A DNA stretch of 34,123 nt from positions 1 to 34,123 of the forward strand of contig JABLXR010000059.1 of NCBI GenBank assembly GCA_013178015.1, written 5' to 3'. Below, one piece after another: positions 1 through 10,242 of this stretch (position 1 is its first letter; each line of letters starts with the position of its first letter). The position numbers and the translations under genes were made by a program. This stretch comes from Anaerolineae bacterium (GTDB taxonomy: Bacteria > Chloroflexota > Anaerolineae > DRVO01). The notes beneath the pieces are model-generated. The model saw only the letters and a program-made list of their open reading frames with translations, did no database searches and had not been told where the DNA came from.

Positions 1-655
1 GGGCCCAGGTGGGGCGCTGGGAAGCCAGGAAGCTGTTGATGCTCAGAGCCGCACCTAGCACCGCCATCCCCAGCGAGGCCCGCCACTGCCGGAATACCTG
101 CCAACTAGCGAAGAGGGTGACGGAGTAGAGCCCTACGGAAACCAGCAGGAGCCATACCTGGCGGTCTGCGTTCTGCTGGCCAAAGTAGGCTCGCCAGAAC
201 CACACCCAGACCCGGTAGAACATGCCCGCCAGTTGTCGCTCTACGTAGGCGAGCGTCTCCGGAGCCGGCGGGCCCAAGCCCTGCCACTGCCCCCACCGCA
301 GAGCCTCCCACCAACCACCAATTTGAGCCAAGTCCAAACGCACGTAGGCAAGCGGCGGCCAGAGCCCTCCCACGGTGATCAGGATCAACTCAAGACCAAG
401 TACCACCGCTATGGGCGCAGCCATCCATCCGGGCAAGGGGGATAGAGCCAGGACGTAAGCCAGCAGTACCGCCAGAAGTGCATCCCAGATGAGGAAGCCG
501 GTGCCCTCCGCCCAGCCTACTTCATCGATGGCCCCAGCGGCACAGTACGCCAGCGCCAACACCAGAACGAGAGAGAGAACATCACCCGAGCGAGAGGTCA
601 CCGAACGGGGTCCCCTCTGCGCGGCAGACCGGAAGGGGAGATCGAGGGCCGTCAT
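1..655 (-). CDS. Transglutaminase-type multi-pass membrane protein, N-terminal part only
   Basis: The frame is open from an ATG at 655 to the window edge (218 codons, no stop), so only the N-terminus is seen. It has an Arg-rich cytoplasmic start and about five hydrophobic segments (near residues 26-42, 54-72, 78-97, 168-187 and 195-211), with a Trp-rich stretch between the third and fourth. The ATG overlaps the TGA of the upstream DUF58 gene as ATGA, so the two are translationally coupled. Membrane proteins with this topology that follow DUF58 genes usually carry a periplasmic transglutaminase-like (TgpA/DUF3488-type) domain after the first membrane segments. That domain would lie beyond position 1 and is not visible, so the family name is inferred from context. 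The membrane topology itself is clear. Confidence 0.7.
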   Translation of the reverse strand, partial: MTALDLPFRSAAQRGPRSVTSRSGDVLSLVLVLALAYCAAGAIDEVGWAEGTGFLIWDALLAVLLAYVLALSPLPGWMAAPIAVVLGLELILITVGGLWPPLAYVRLDLAQIGGWWEALRWGQWQGLGPPAPETLAYVERQLAGMFYRVWVWFWRAYFGQQNADRQVWLLLVSVGLYSVTLFASWQVFRQWRASLGMAVLGAALSINSFLASQRPTWA

Positions 656-1950
656 GGGTTCGCCGGCGCCGGGCCCGTAACGAGGTAAGCCTTCCCGGTC
701 GCACCCACCCGGAACCGAGGCACTCCGCGGTAAGCGAGCGGCACCAGGTGCTCGAACTCCATTCCCGCCCTCACCACGCGAGCCTGAATGCGAAGCTCCG
801 CCAGCGTTTCCATCATTCCAGATAGGCCCCGCTCGCGACCGTCGAAGGACGAGGCGTCCACCAGGGTTACACTGGCCACCAGGCCCCTGGCAGCGATCCG
901 GGTGAGAGGAGCCATCCACGAGCTATCCGTAGAGGGAGTGACCACGGCCAGGCTGGCCTCCCGCGACGCCATCCGCGCCCACTCTTCTAGCGCCTCCGCC
1001 AGAGTGGCGCCCTCGCCAGGCTGCACCGCAGTGAGCGCCCGCATGATGCCCCAAGTGTGGTTCAGCCCCACGTTGGGTCGGATGAGCACGCGTGCGTTGC
1101 CGTCGCAGAACAGGCCCACGGGCCGGTTGTCCCTCAGGACCATGTGCGCCAGTGAAGCGGCCACGATCACCCCATACTCGGCTGTGCTCTCCTCTTCCTG
1201 TCCCGCCTGAACCCGAGCGTCCAGGTCGAGCAAGATCCAGAGAGAGCCACTGGGCTCGCGGTCGAACTCCTTTACGTAGAGCTCGCGCATCCGGGCCGCG
1301 GTGGGCCAATGGATGTGGCTGAGGCTATCCCCGGGCACGTACTGGCGGACCCCGGCCACGTCCACCGTGGTCTCCCGGGCGCGAGCCCGGCTCCGGGAGC
1401 TTCCGCTGGCCACGCCCCTAGGTAGGGAGAGTTGGGGGACCCGCACTACTGGCGGAAACACCACTACTTCCCGAACGTCATCGAACACGTGGGTCACTTC
1501 GAAGATCGCGAAGGGGTCACCCGTGCGTAACTCCCAGGGGCCGAGCTGGAAGTGCCCTCGCAGTCGGCACACTGAGCGCGTCCGCCAGGACCGCCGGCCC
1601 CGGCCGGGAGCGCTCTCCACCCGCGCCGCTTCGTATCCCGGCACGGTGGAGTGGTCCACCACTTCCGCCCAGACCACCGGAAGCCAGGAGTCATTCTCCA
1701 GGACGAACTCTTCTTCCAGCAAGTCCCCAACCTGGGCCCAGGACCACAGCACTCGTCGCTGCGCATAGAGCCGGGTCCGGAGCTCTCGTGCCCAGTAGGC
1801 AGATACCACGTTGGCCAGGAAGACGCCCGTCATCATGTACTGCCAGACGAGCGCCGGGTTGGTCGCCTGGAGCAGGACGAGCACCACCAGCAGCGCCGGC
1901 AACCACGGGCTGTTGAGACGGAGCCTAACACCAGACTTGCCAGTTTGCAT
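652..1950 (-). CDS. DUF58 domain-containing protein
   Basis: This 432-residue protein has two N-terminal membrane segments (about residues 15-30 and 36-52), then a beta-rich region and a DUF58 domain. The diagnostic stretch is YVPGDSLSHIHWPTAAR at residues 204-220. DUF58 proteins have a von Willebrand factor A-like C-terminal fold and usually sit with MoxR AAA+ ATPases and transglutaminase-like membrane proteins; their biochemical role is poorly defined. The transglutaminase-type partner follows directly with a 4-base overlap, but no moxR gene is nearby. The frame extends upstream to 2061. The ATG at 1950 is preferred because the residues before it are Pro/Gly/Arg-rich and unlike the family, and because the membrane anchor follows soon after. 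No good Shine-Dalgarno sequence precedes this ATG. Confidence 0.88.
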   Translation of the reverse strand: MQTGKSGVRLRLNSPWLPALLVVLVLLQATNPALVWQYMMTGVFLANVVSAYWARELRTRLYAQRRVLWSWAQVGDLLEEEFVLENDSWLPVVWAEVVDHSTVPGYEAARVESAPGRGRRSWRTRSVCRLRGHFQLGPWELRTGDPFAIFEVTHVFDDVREVVVFPPVVRVPQLSLPRGVASGSSRSRARARETTVDVAGVRQYVPGDSLSHIHWPTAARMRELYVKEFDREPSGSLWILLDLDARVQAGQEEESTAEYGVIVAASLAHMVLRDNRPVGLFCDGNARVLIRPNVGLNHTWGIMRALTAVQPGEGATLAEALEEWARMASREASLAVVTPSTDSSWMAPLTRIAARGLVASVTLVDASSFDGRERGLSGMMETLAELRIQARVVRAGMEFEHLVPLAYRGVPRFRVGATGKAYLVTGPAPANP

Positions 1951-1958
1951 ATGCTGGT

Positions 1959-1967
1959 AATGTATCA
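1959..1967 (-). promoter_or_regulatory. Possible extended -10 box before the DUF58 gene
   Basis: On the minus strand the sequence reads TGATACATT, matching an extended -10 (TGn followed by TAnnnT). It ends 8 bases before the ATG at 1950, so transcription would begin almost at the start codon. This would fit the missing Shine-Dalgarno sequence and a near-leaderless mRNA. No convincing -35 was found. The call rests on one short motif. Confidence 0.3.
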
Positions 1968-2032
1968 GAACCCTCGAAGTAGCGCTAACGGAGGCGAGCC
2001 CGGTCTCACTGCGCCCGACCGCCAGCGCACGC

Positions 2033-2058
2033 GGAGCCGGCCCGGGTGGGCCGGCTCC
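2033..2058 (-). terminator. 11-bp perfect hairpin downstream of the Gfo/Idh/MocA gene
   Basis: The arms GGAGCCGGCCC (2033-2043) and GGGCCGGCTCC (2048-2058) pair perfectly around a four-base loop. The hairpin lies about 20 bases after the stop of the oxidoreductase gene and before the DUF58 gene, where a terminator is expected. No T-tract follows on the minus strand, so it would be a U-less hairpin terminator or an mRNA 3'-end stabiliser. Confidence 0.5.
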
Positions 2059-2079
2059 CAACGCCGCCAGCGCCGTCTG

Positions 2080-3165
2080 CTATGCGATCTTCACCGTTTC
2101 CCCAGACTCAGCCGACTCATAGATGGCATTCAGTATCCTGGCCACGGTAAGCGCCTCTTCGTGCCGCACGAGGGGCTCGCACTCCCCGCGGACGCAGGCT
2201 ATGAAGTGGGCGATCTCGGTCCAGTGTGGTCGTTGGCCGGGACTGACGTAGATGGTGGAGTCGTACTGCGTCCCGTGCCGCTCGCCGAAGTATCGCACCG
2301 GGTAGTCCTTGCCGTAGCGCGAGGAGATCTCGGCGCCACCCTCGGTGCCCAGGAAGCGCAGGTAGTTCTCTCCCTGCTCGCTGACATAGGCAGCCCAGGA
2401 GACTTCCAGAGTGAGCACCGCTCCGTTCTCGAAACGGATGAAGGCCGTGGCCAGATCGTCTACATCGAAGGTCTGCTTCCCTTCTCGGTAGATGTCGGCA
2501 CCCCAGTTACCCAGGGCCATGCCCCGGGGTCCGAACTTGGCGTACGTCATCCCCGTCACCGAAACGGGCTTGGGGAATCCCGCCACCCACAGGGCCAGGT
2601 CCAGGTAGTGCACGCCAATGTCCAGCAGTGAGCCCCCTCCGGAGAGCTTCCTAGTGGTGAACCAGGAGCCATACCCGGGGATTCCCGTTCGGCGCAGCCA
2701 CCCCGCCTTGAGATAGTATATCTCTCCCAGAAGCCCATCCTCTACGTACTTCCGCAACGCCGCCGTGTCCGGTCGGAAGCGGTTCGTCATACCGATGAGG
2801 AGCACTCTGCCCGTCCGGGCGGCAGTCCCGATCATGGCCTCGGCGTCAGGGACCCTGACGGACATGGGCTTTTCACACAGCACGTGAAGGCCCGCCTCCA
2901 AGGCAGCGATGGTCTGCTCCGCATGAAAGGCGTTTGGACTACAGATGCTCACCGCATCGATGCCGTTGCCCGCGATCAGGTCGCGGTAGTCGGTGAAAGC
3001 TTGAGGTATGCCGTACCGGTCCGCCACGGCCTGCGCCCGTCCCTCTTTGGGATCCGCCACCGCCACCACTTCCACCCCAGGGACAGCCAGGTACGCCGGA
3101 ATATGTACCTGAGACGCGATCGCTCCGGCACCGATGACACCCACCCTGATCTTCCCGTCAGCCAT
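2080..3165 (-). CDS. Gfo/Idh/MocA family NAD(P)-dependent oxidoreductase
   Basis: This 361-residue protein has an N-terminal Rossmann fold with GVIGAGAIASQVHIP (residues 9-23) and the family signature CEKP (97-100), whose Lys99 is the usual catalytic lysine. A C-terminal alpha/beta domain follows, with Asp182 and His186 in the SLLDIGVHYLD stretch. Members oxidise or reduce sugars, inositols or related polyols; the substrate cannot be read from the sequence. The start is the ATG at 3165, which has a GGGGGAT Shine-Dalgarno about six bases upstream and opens directly into the Rossmann strand. The longer frame runs into the ligA end and its extra 49 residues look non-coding. The gene lies 94 bases downstream of ligA and is probably transcribed separately or by readthrough. 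Confidence 0.92.
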   Translation of the reverse strand: MADGKIRVGVIGAGAIASQVHIPAYLAVPGVEVVAVADPKEGRAQAVADRYGIPQAFTDYRDLIAGNGIDAVSICSPNAFHAEQTIAALEAGLHVLCEKPMSVRVPDAEAMIGTAARTGRVLLIGMTNRFRPDTAALRKYVEDGLLGEIYYLKAGWLRRTGIPGYGSWFTTRKLSGGGSLLDIGVHYLDLALWVAGFPKPVSVTGMTYAKFGPRGMALGNWGADIYREGKQTFDVDDLATAFIRFENGAVLTLEVSWAAYVSEQGENYLRFLGTEGGAEISSRYGKDYPVRYFGERHGTQYDSTIYVSPGQRPHWTEIAHFIACVRGECEPLVRHEEALTVARILNAIYESAESGETVKIA

Positions 3166-3240
3166 GTCTGATCCCCCTGCAGGCCTGCTCCCGGCTACGG
3201 AAGGGGCAGTCAGGCCCAATAATGGTGTGACCAAGTCTGC

Positions 3241-3254
3241 CGAGCTGAAGCTCG
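3241..3254 (-). terminator. Small tetraloop hairpin just after ligA
   Basis: On the minus strand CGAGC, TTCA and GCTCG form a 5-bp stem with a four-base loop, starting about six bases after the ligA stop codon. It could be a weak terminator or an mRNA end structure. There is no T-tract, and the stem is short enough to arise by chance in GC-rich DNA. Confidence 0.25.
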
Positions 3255-3259
3255 ACGGC

Positions 3260-5727
<2,468 letters not shown>

Positions 5728-5753
<26 letters not shown>

Positions 5754-6348
5754 CCATCAGATCTCCAAACACGCTTGGCGCCTGCTCGTGCAATGCCTCC
5801 AGCACCCGCCACGCCACTTCCCTGATCTCCCACTGCGCTGCCGGGTCCAGGCCCCTGAGCTTGATGAAGTGCCGCCAGGAGCGGAAGTTCATGGTCACCA
5901 CGATGCGCGTGGCGGTCGCGTTCGGTAGCACAAAACGAGCGTCCTCCTTGCGCACTCCCCGCTCACGCAGCTCCCGGTACGCCGCGCCCACGGTGTCGCA
6001 GAACCGCTCGAAGGCCGCCGAAGCCTCAGGGTCAGCCGCCACCGAAGGAGGCACCACGAATTCCGGATCGGCCATGTCCACGTAACGCTGGCTCTCCTGG
6101 CTGTAGCTGGCAATGCGATGCCGCACCAGCTGATGACTACACGCCCGCGATATCCCGCTTATGTCAAACGTGGCCGATGCGTGCTCAATGATGCTTTCGT
6201 GTCCCTCGGAAATGCGCCGGCGTATGAATTCCCCGGCGTTGCCTCTGGGCTCACTGCGATAGCACGCCCGGCCGGCCTGCTCGATGAGCTCCTCGGGTGT
6301 GCCCTGGCCCCCGAGATACTTAGTGATAGCTATGAGCTTGACGTCCAC
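5728..6348 (-). CDS. thyX: Flavin-dependent thymidylate synthase ThyX
   Basis: This 206-residue protein carries the ThyX signature RHRx7S as Arg76-His77-Arg78 to Ser86, in RHRIASYSQESQRY. ThyX methylates dUMP to dTMP using FAD, NADPH and methylene-tetrahydrofolate and is the alternative to ThyA. The start is a GTG at 6348 with GGAGGGG directly upstream (short spacing). The stop lies inside the dCMP deaminase gene, so dUMP production and consumption are encoded in overlapping genes. The gap to the upstream mannosidase gene is only 44 bases, so the whole block may share a transcript. The C-terminal segment NFRSWRHFIKLR fits the family. Confidence 0.97.
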
Positions 6349-6392
6349 TACCCCTCCAACCGACCCATGATGCGAGCGCCAGAAGGCGCGCC

Positions 6393-8882
6393 TCAGAGCC
6401 GCAACGAGGCGGAAAAACCTCCTGGAACCGGCTCCTCAAGTAAGTTCACCTCGGTTGCCGTAAGGCTGCCCTCGGCCGCTTCTACCGCGAGCGTCTTGAT
6501 CTGGTAGTGCCCTAGCGGGACCTCCAGCAGCGCCCCCCACAAAGGGAACCCCAGTCGAGCGGTGCAGTCCCGCCCGCACGTCTCCACCAGGCGGATCACC
6601 AGTGCCTCGGAGTCCTCGGCCCGCTTGAGGGCCCCCACCTCCACGCCGTCCGTCGGGCACTCCAGGAAGGACCACGTCGGTGGCAGGCCTCCTTGGCGCG
6701 GGGCCACCGGAAGTCTCAGCACGGGGGCATTCAGGCGGTGAGCTTCGCGAACTGTCCCGGCCTCGCGCCACGAGTCGCGGTGCGGCAGCAGCCAGTACCG
6801 CACCGTCTGCTCCCCCTGGTCGATAAAGGCATACGTCTCAGTGGGGTCGAACGGTCGCGGATCGTGAAACGCGTACGGCGGCGACCGCAATATGGTCATG
6901 CGCAGCTCCGTATCGGTTCGCTCGCGACCTCGAACGGGGATCCTCTCGTCCATGCTGAAGGCGTACTTAGAGTCGCTGATCAGGCTCACTCCGTAAGGCA
7001 CCGGCCGCCCATCCCGGGCCAGGGCCACTCCGGTAGCATCCACCCAGGTCTGCCCGGGCTCCTCCTCGCCGTTGGGCACCCGCATGGTGACGCCATAGGG
7101 CACTTCGTAGGTGCACACCGGGTACTCGACGGCCACTGGGAACGCCACCTTCAGCGCTTTGCGCGTGTCGTGCCAATCCACCGTCAATTGTACCGCGACC
7201 GGCCCCTCACCCGCATGGAGGCTGACCCGCTCTTCCGCCCAGGAGCGGCCGTACCGCCGCCGGACGAGGAGCGACGCCCGCAACGGTCCTGATTCCACCA
7301 CCTCTACGCTGGCCTCGCCGAACCGCCCCACCTGCGTGTAGTAGCCAGTCACGCCGTGGCTCCAGGTGTCGCTGGGGTCGTCCAGCACCACCAAAGCGTT
7401 GCCCGGCTGCGATAGCACCTCCACGCCCTCCTTCTTGTCCAAGAGCGATATCCACTCTCCGGTGGCACGGTCGACCTCCAGCCGCCACCGGCCGTTCTCC
7501 AGCGTACTCCCCCGCGCCCGGGCCGGTCCCTCCGGCACGATTGCCTGACCCGGGCTTGCCGCCAGGTGGATGCAGGCCACACCCAGGGCGGGCACCGACG
7601 CTCGAACCAGAAGCTTGCCGTCATGAGCCCGCTGTGCCGGAACGGGTGAACCGGCGACCATGGCGCCCTCTGGCTCTCCCTCCAGCTCGATGAGGGCAGT
7701 AGCCTCCCAGGAGCAGGGGTTGAACACCAGCGTCGGCTCCCCCTCGCCCCGGCAATCCGTGACCGCCGCCAGCCTGGCCAGCGCTGCCCGTGCCACGCCC
7801 TCCGCCATTCGGTCCGCCTCGGCGTGATCCTCGGCCACCTCGCGGTAGGCCTCGGGAATGGAGGTTCCCGCCAGGATATCGTGGAACTGGCTAAACAGAA
7901 CCAGCCGCCACGCCTCCTCGAAGGCGCCGTTCCCGGCAACCGGCCCGCCCGCCAAAGCCGACGCCACCGCGTTGGCTTTCTCCGCCGCGACCAGCTTCTG
8001 TTCGGCCCGCCGATTCCAGCGCTTGACGTTCGACTCCGCCGAGTAGCAGCCGGGAGCGTGGTGCTGCAGATCGTTGCGACGGGTTCCGTAATCGTCCCGC
8101 GCGGCGGCAGCCCGGTCGAAGAACTCCCGCAGGGAACCATGCCTTATCTGGGGCAGGTCCTGACGAGCGGCCACGGCCCTGATCGAGTCCAGGTTGGCCC
8201 GGGTCGGCCCGCCACCATGGTCACCGACGCCGTAGAAGCAGAGCACGCCGCCGGCGCGCTCCGGAGCGTGCACCACGCTCCTCACGATCCAGTTCTCGAT
8301 CTCTCCTGCCCAGGTGCCGTAGTGGTTGGGCGGGCGGCAAGCCAGAACCCGGGAGCCGTCGGGCGACTGCCACCAGTACAGCTCCTCGTCCAGGCTCACC
8401 TCCCGCCGCGGGTCGGGCCGGAAGTATACGTACGAGTCCATTCCAGCGCCTCGCAGCAGTTGGGGCAAGGTGCCGGCATGGCCGAAGCTGTCTACGTTGT
8501 AGCCCACGGTGGCGCGAACGCCCAAGCGGGAATGGAAGTATCGCTGGGCATAGAGAAGCTGGCGCACGAATGCTTCGCCACTGGGGAGGTTGCAGTCGGG
8601 CTGCACCCACATGCCACCCGCCACGTGCCAGCGACCGGCCGCCACCAACTCCCGGATTCGCCCGAAGAGCACCGGATCGTCCTCCTCCACCCAGGCATAC
8701 AGCTGGGCCTGTGCCGACGTAAACAGCATCTCCGGGTACTCCGCTAGAAGGTCAACCACGGTGCGAAAGGTGTCGAGCGTGACCTGCCGGCCTTCAGACC
8801 TGGTCCACAGCCAGACCGGGTCTATGTGTGCGTTGCCGATCATGTATACCGTCAGTGCCGGTCTTGCGTCCTGATCCGCCAT
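6393..8882 (-). CDS. Glycoside hydrolase family 38 alpha-mannosidase
   Basis: This 829-residue protein begins with the GH38 metal-site motif GNAHIDPVWLWT (residues 16-27; His19 and Asp21 are zinc ligands). The nucleophile motif NVDSFGH follows, with Asp131 as the expected nucleophile. A three-helix middle domain (around 280-350, with the FHDILAGTSIPEAYREV stretch) precedes a long beta-sandwich C-terminal half. No signal peptide is visible, so it probably acts in the cytoplasm on imported mannose-containing oligosaccharides. The ATG at 8882 has GGGAG six to ten bases upstream. It diverges from radC across 72 bases. Mannosyl specificity is inferred from family membership; a related hexose linkage is possible. 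Confidence 0.93.
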   Translation of the reverse strand: MADQDARPALTVYMIGNAHIDPVWLWTRSEGRQVTLDTFRTVVDLLAEYPEMLFTSAQAQLYAWVEEDDPVLFGRIRELVAAGRWHVAGGMWVQPDCNLPSGEAFVRQLLYAQRYFHSRLGVRATVGYNVDSFGHAGTLPQLLRGAGMDSYVYFRPDPRREVSLDEELYWWQSPDGSRVLACRPPNHYGTWAGEIENWIVRSVVHAPERAGGVLCFYGVGDHGGGPTRANLDSIRAVAARQDLPQIRHGSLREFFDRAAAARDDYGTRRNDLQHHAPGCYSAESNVKRWNRRAEQKLVAAEKANAVASALAGGPVAGNGAFEEAWRLVLFSQFHDILAGTSIPEAYREVAEDHAEADRMAEGVARAALARLAAVTDCRGEGEPTLVFNPCSWEATALIELEGEPEGAMVAGSPVPAQRAHDGKLLVRASVPALGVACIHLAASPGQAIVPEGPARARGSTLENGRWRLEVDRATGEWISLLDKKEGVEVLSQPGNALVVLDDPSDTWSHGVTGYYTQVGRFGEASVEVVESGPLRASLLVRRRYGRSWAEERVSLHAGEGPVAVQLTVDWHDTRKALKVAFPVAVEYPVCTYEVPYGVTMRVPNGEEEPGQTWVDATGVALARDGRPVPYGVSLISDSKYAFSMDERIPVRGRERTDTELRMTILRSPPYAFHDPRPFDPTETYAFIDQGEQTVRYWLLPHRDSWREAGTVREAHRLNAPVLRLPVAPRQGGLPPTWSFLECPTDGVEVGALKRAEDSEALVIRLVETCGRDCTARLGFPLWGALLEVPLGHYQIKTLAVEAAEGSLTATEVNLLEEPVPGGFSASLRL

Positions 8883-8896
8883 GTACTCTCCCTCGC

Positions 8897-8926
8897 ATGA
8901 CAGCCTACATCTTCTCCTGGTAGAAT
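8897..8926 (+). promoter_or_regulatory. Sigma70-type promoter for the radC operon
   Basis: ATGACA (8897-8902) and TAGAAT (8921-8926) are separated by 18 bases. Each matches the -35 and -10 consensus at five of six positions. Predicted transcription would start near 8933, about 20 bases before the radC ATG. The site lies in the 72-base gap between the divergent mannosidase and radC genes. Confidence 0.6.
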
Positions 8927-8954
8927 CCCCTCAAGCACACTGGGGACTCGCTCC

Positions 8955-9668
8955 ATGCATCCAGAAGACCCGCAACGCCGCTACTCGCCCACCATCAAGG
9001 AGCTGCCCGAGACGGAGCGCCCCCGCGAGCGGCTCCAAGCCTACGGCCCGGGAGTCCTAAGCACGCCGGAGCTGCTCGCCATCATAGTGCGGACCGGCTC
9101 CCGCGGCGAGAACGCCGTGAGTCTGGCCACCCGGATCGTAACCCACTTCGGCGGGTTGTCCGAGCTGGCTCGAGCTTCGGTGGAAGAACTCGCCGCCGTT
9201 TATGGTGTCGGTATCGCCAAGGCTTGCGAGATTCGGGCCGCGCTGGAACTGGGGATCAGGCTGGCCGCCTCGGTGGACGACCTCAAACCGGAGATCCGAG
9301 GGCCGGGCGACGCCGCAGGCCTGGTCTTGACCGAGATGAGCCTCCTTACCGAGGAGGAACTGCGAGTCCTGGTTCTCGACACCAAGAACCAGGTGCTTGC
9401 CATCCAGAAGGTCTACCGTGGCACAGTCAGCGGCTCGCCCGTCCGGGCTGCCGAGGTCTTTCGAGAGGCCCTCCGACGCAACGCCCCAGGACTGATCGTG
9501 GTCCACAACCACCCTAGTGGCGACCCCACGCCCTCACCGGAGGACGTGCAGACCACCCAGCGGCTCTACCAGGCCGGCAACCTGCTAGGGATCGAACTGC
9601 TCGATCATCTGATCGTGGCTGGGGGGAGGTTCGTGAGCCTCCGGCAGAAGGGCCTCGGCTTCTCATAG
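8955..9668 (+). CDS. radC: RadC family JAB/MPN-domain protein
   Basis: This 237-residue protein has the UPF0758 N-terminal helix-hairpin-helix region (about residues 15-100) and a C-terminal JAB1/MPN metalloprotease-like domain. The JAMM-type motif HNHPSGDPTPSPED starts at residue 184, so His184, His186 and Asp190 can hold zinc. RadC was once linked to DNA repair, but its role remains unsettled. The ATG at 8955 has a weak GGGGA nine bases upstream. A clear promoter precedes the gene, and DUF4416 and a kinase gene follow in the same direction with tight spacing. Confidence 0.95.
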   Translation: MHPEDPQRRYSPTIKELPETERPRERLQAYGPGVLSTPELLAIIVRTGSRGENAVSLATRIVTHFGGLSELARASVEELAAVYGVGIAKACEIRAALELGIRLAASVDDLKPEIRGPGDAAGLVLTEMSLLTEEELRVLVLDTKNQVLAIQKVYRGTVSGSPVRAAEVFREALRRNAPGLIVVHNHPSGDPTPSPEDVQTTQRLYQAGNLLGIELLDHLIVAGGRFVSLRQKGLGFS

Positions 9669-9690
9669 CGTGCAAGGGAGGGCTTTTGCC

Positions 9691-10242
9691 ATGGGTGAGC
9701 CGCATCGGCCGCCTCCGGCGCGCCTGGTGGTGGGTATGCTCAGCGCCGATGAGGCGCTAATGGGCACCGTCGCGAAGGAGCTCGCAGAGCTGTTCGGGCC
9801 GATTGACTATCGCAGCCCTCTCATACCCTTCACCCAGACCACCTACTACGACCACGAGCTGGGCACTCCCATCTTCCGCCGCTTCCTATCCTTCTCCGAC
9901 CCGTTCCCTCCAGATGGCCTGGCGACGGCCAAGCTTCTCACCAACTCGGTCGAGCAGCGCTATCGCCTCCGCGGAAACCGGAGGGTTAACCTCGACCCTA
10001 GCTACCTAACTCTGGCCAAACTGGTGCTGGCTACTACCAAGGATCACGCTCATCGCATCTACCTAGGCCAGGGCATCTACGCCGAAGTAACCCTGCACTA
10101 TCGCGGCGGCACCTTTGAGCCCTGGCCCTGGACCTATCCCGACTACCGGACCCCGGAGTACCTCGCTGTCTTCCACGAACTGCGTGCTCGCCTGGCCAGT
10201 TCGTCCCGGAGCCCGGATCTGACCGAGGGGAGAACTCCGTGA
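9691..10242 (+). CDS. DUF4416 family protein
   Basis: This 183-residue protein matches DUF4416, a family of unknown function. Recognisable stretches are LVVGMLSADEALM near the N-terminus, then FGPIDYRSPLIPFTQTTYY and a C-terminal PWPWTYPDYRTPEY. No signal peptide or membrane segment is seen, so it is probably cytoplasmic. The ATG at 9691 is preferred over an in-frame GTG at 9670 because GGGAGGG lies about nine bases before the ATG. It starts 22 bases after radC and overlaps the next gene by four bases (GTGA), so it is part of the radC operon. No function is proposed here. Confidence 0.88.
   Translation: MGEPHRPPPARLVVGMLSADEALMGTVAKELAELFGPIDYRSPLIPFTQTTYYDHELGTPIFRRFLSFSDPFPPDGLATAKLLTNSVEQRYRLRGNRRVNLDPSYLTLAKLVLATTKDHAHRIYLGQGIYAEVTLHYRGGTFEPWPWTYPDYRTPEYLAVFHELRARLASSSRSPDLTEGRTP

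Noticed and set aside
1651-2631. A 326-codon plus-strand frame opposite the DUF58 and oxidoreductase genes
   Set aside because: It spans two well-supported genes and their gap on the other strand, has no recognisable motif and reads as the antisense shadow of GC-rich coding DNA.
7824-8747. A 307-codon plus-strand frame inside the mannosidase gene
   Set aside because: It is antisense to the GH38 catalytic domain, with no family signature and no plausible ribosome binding site context.
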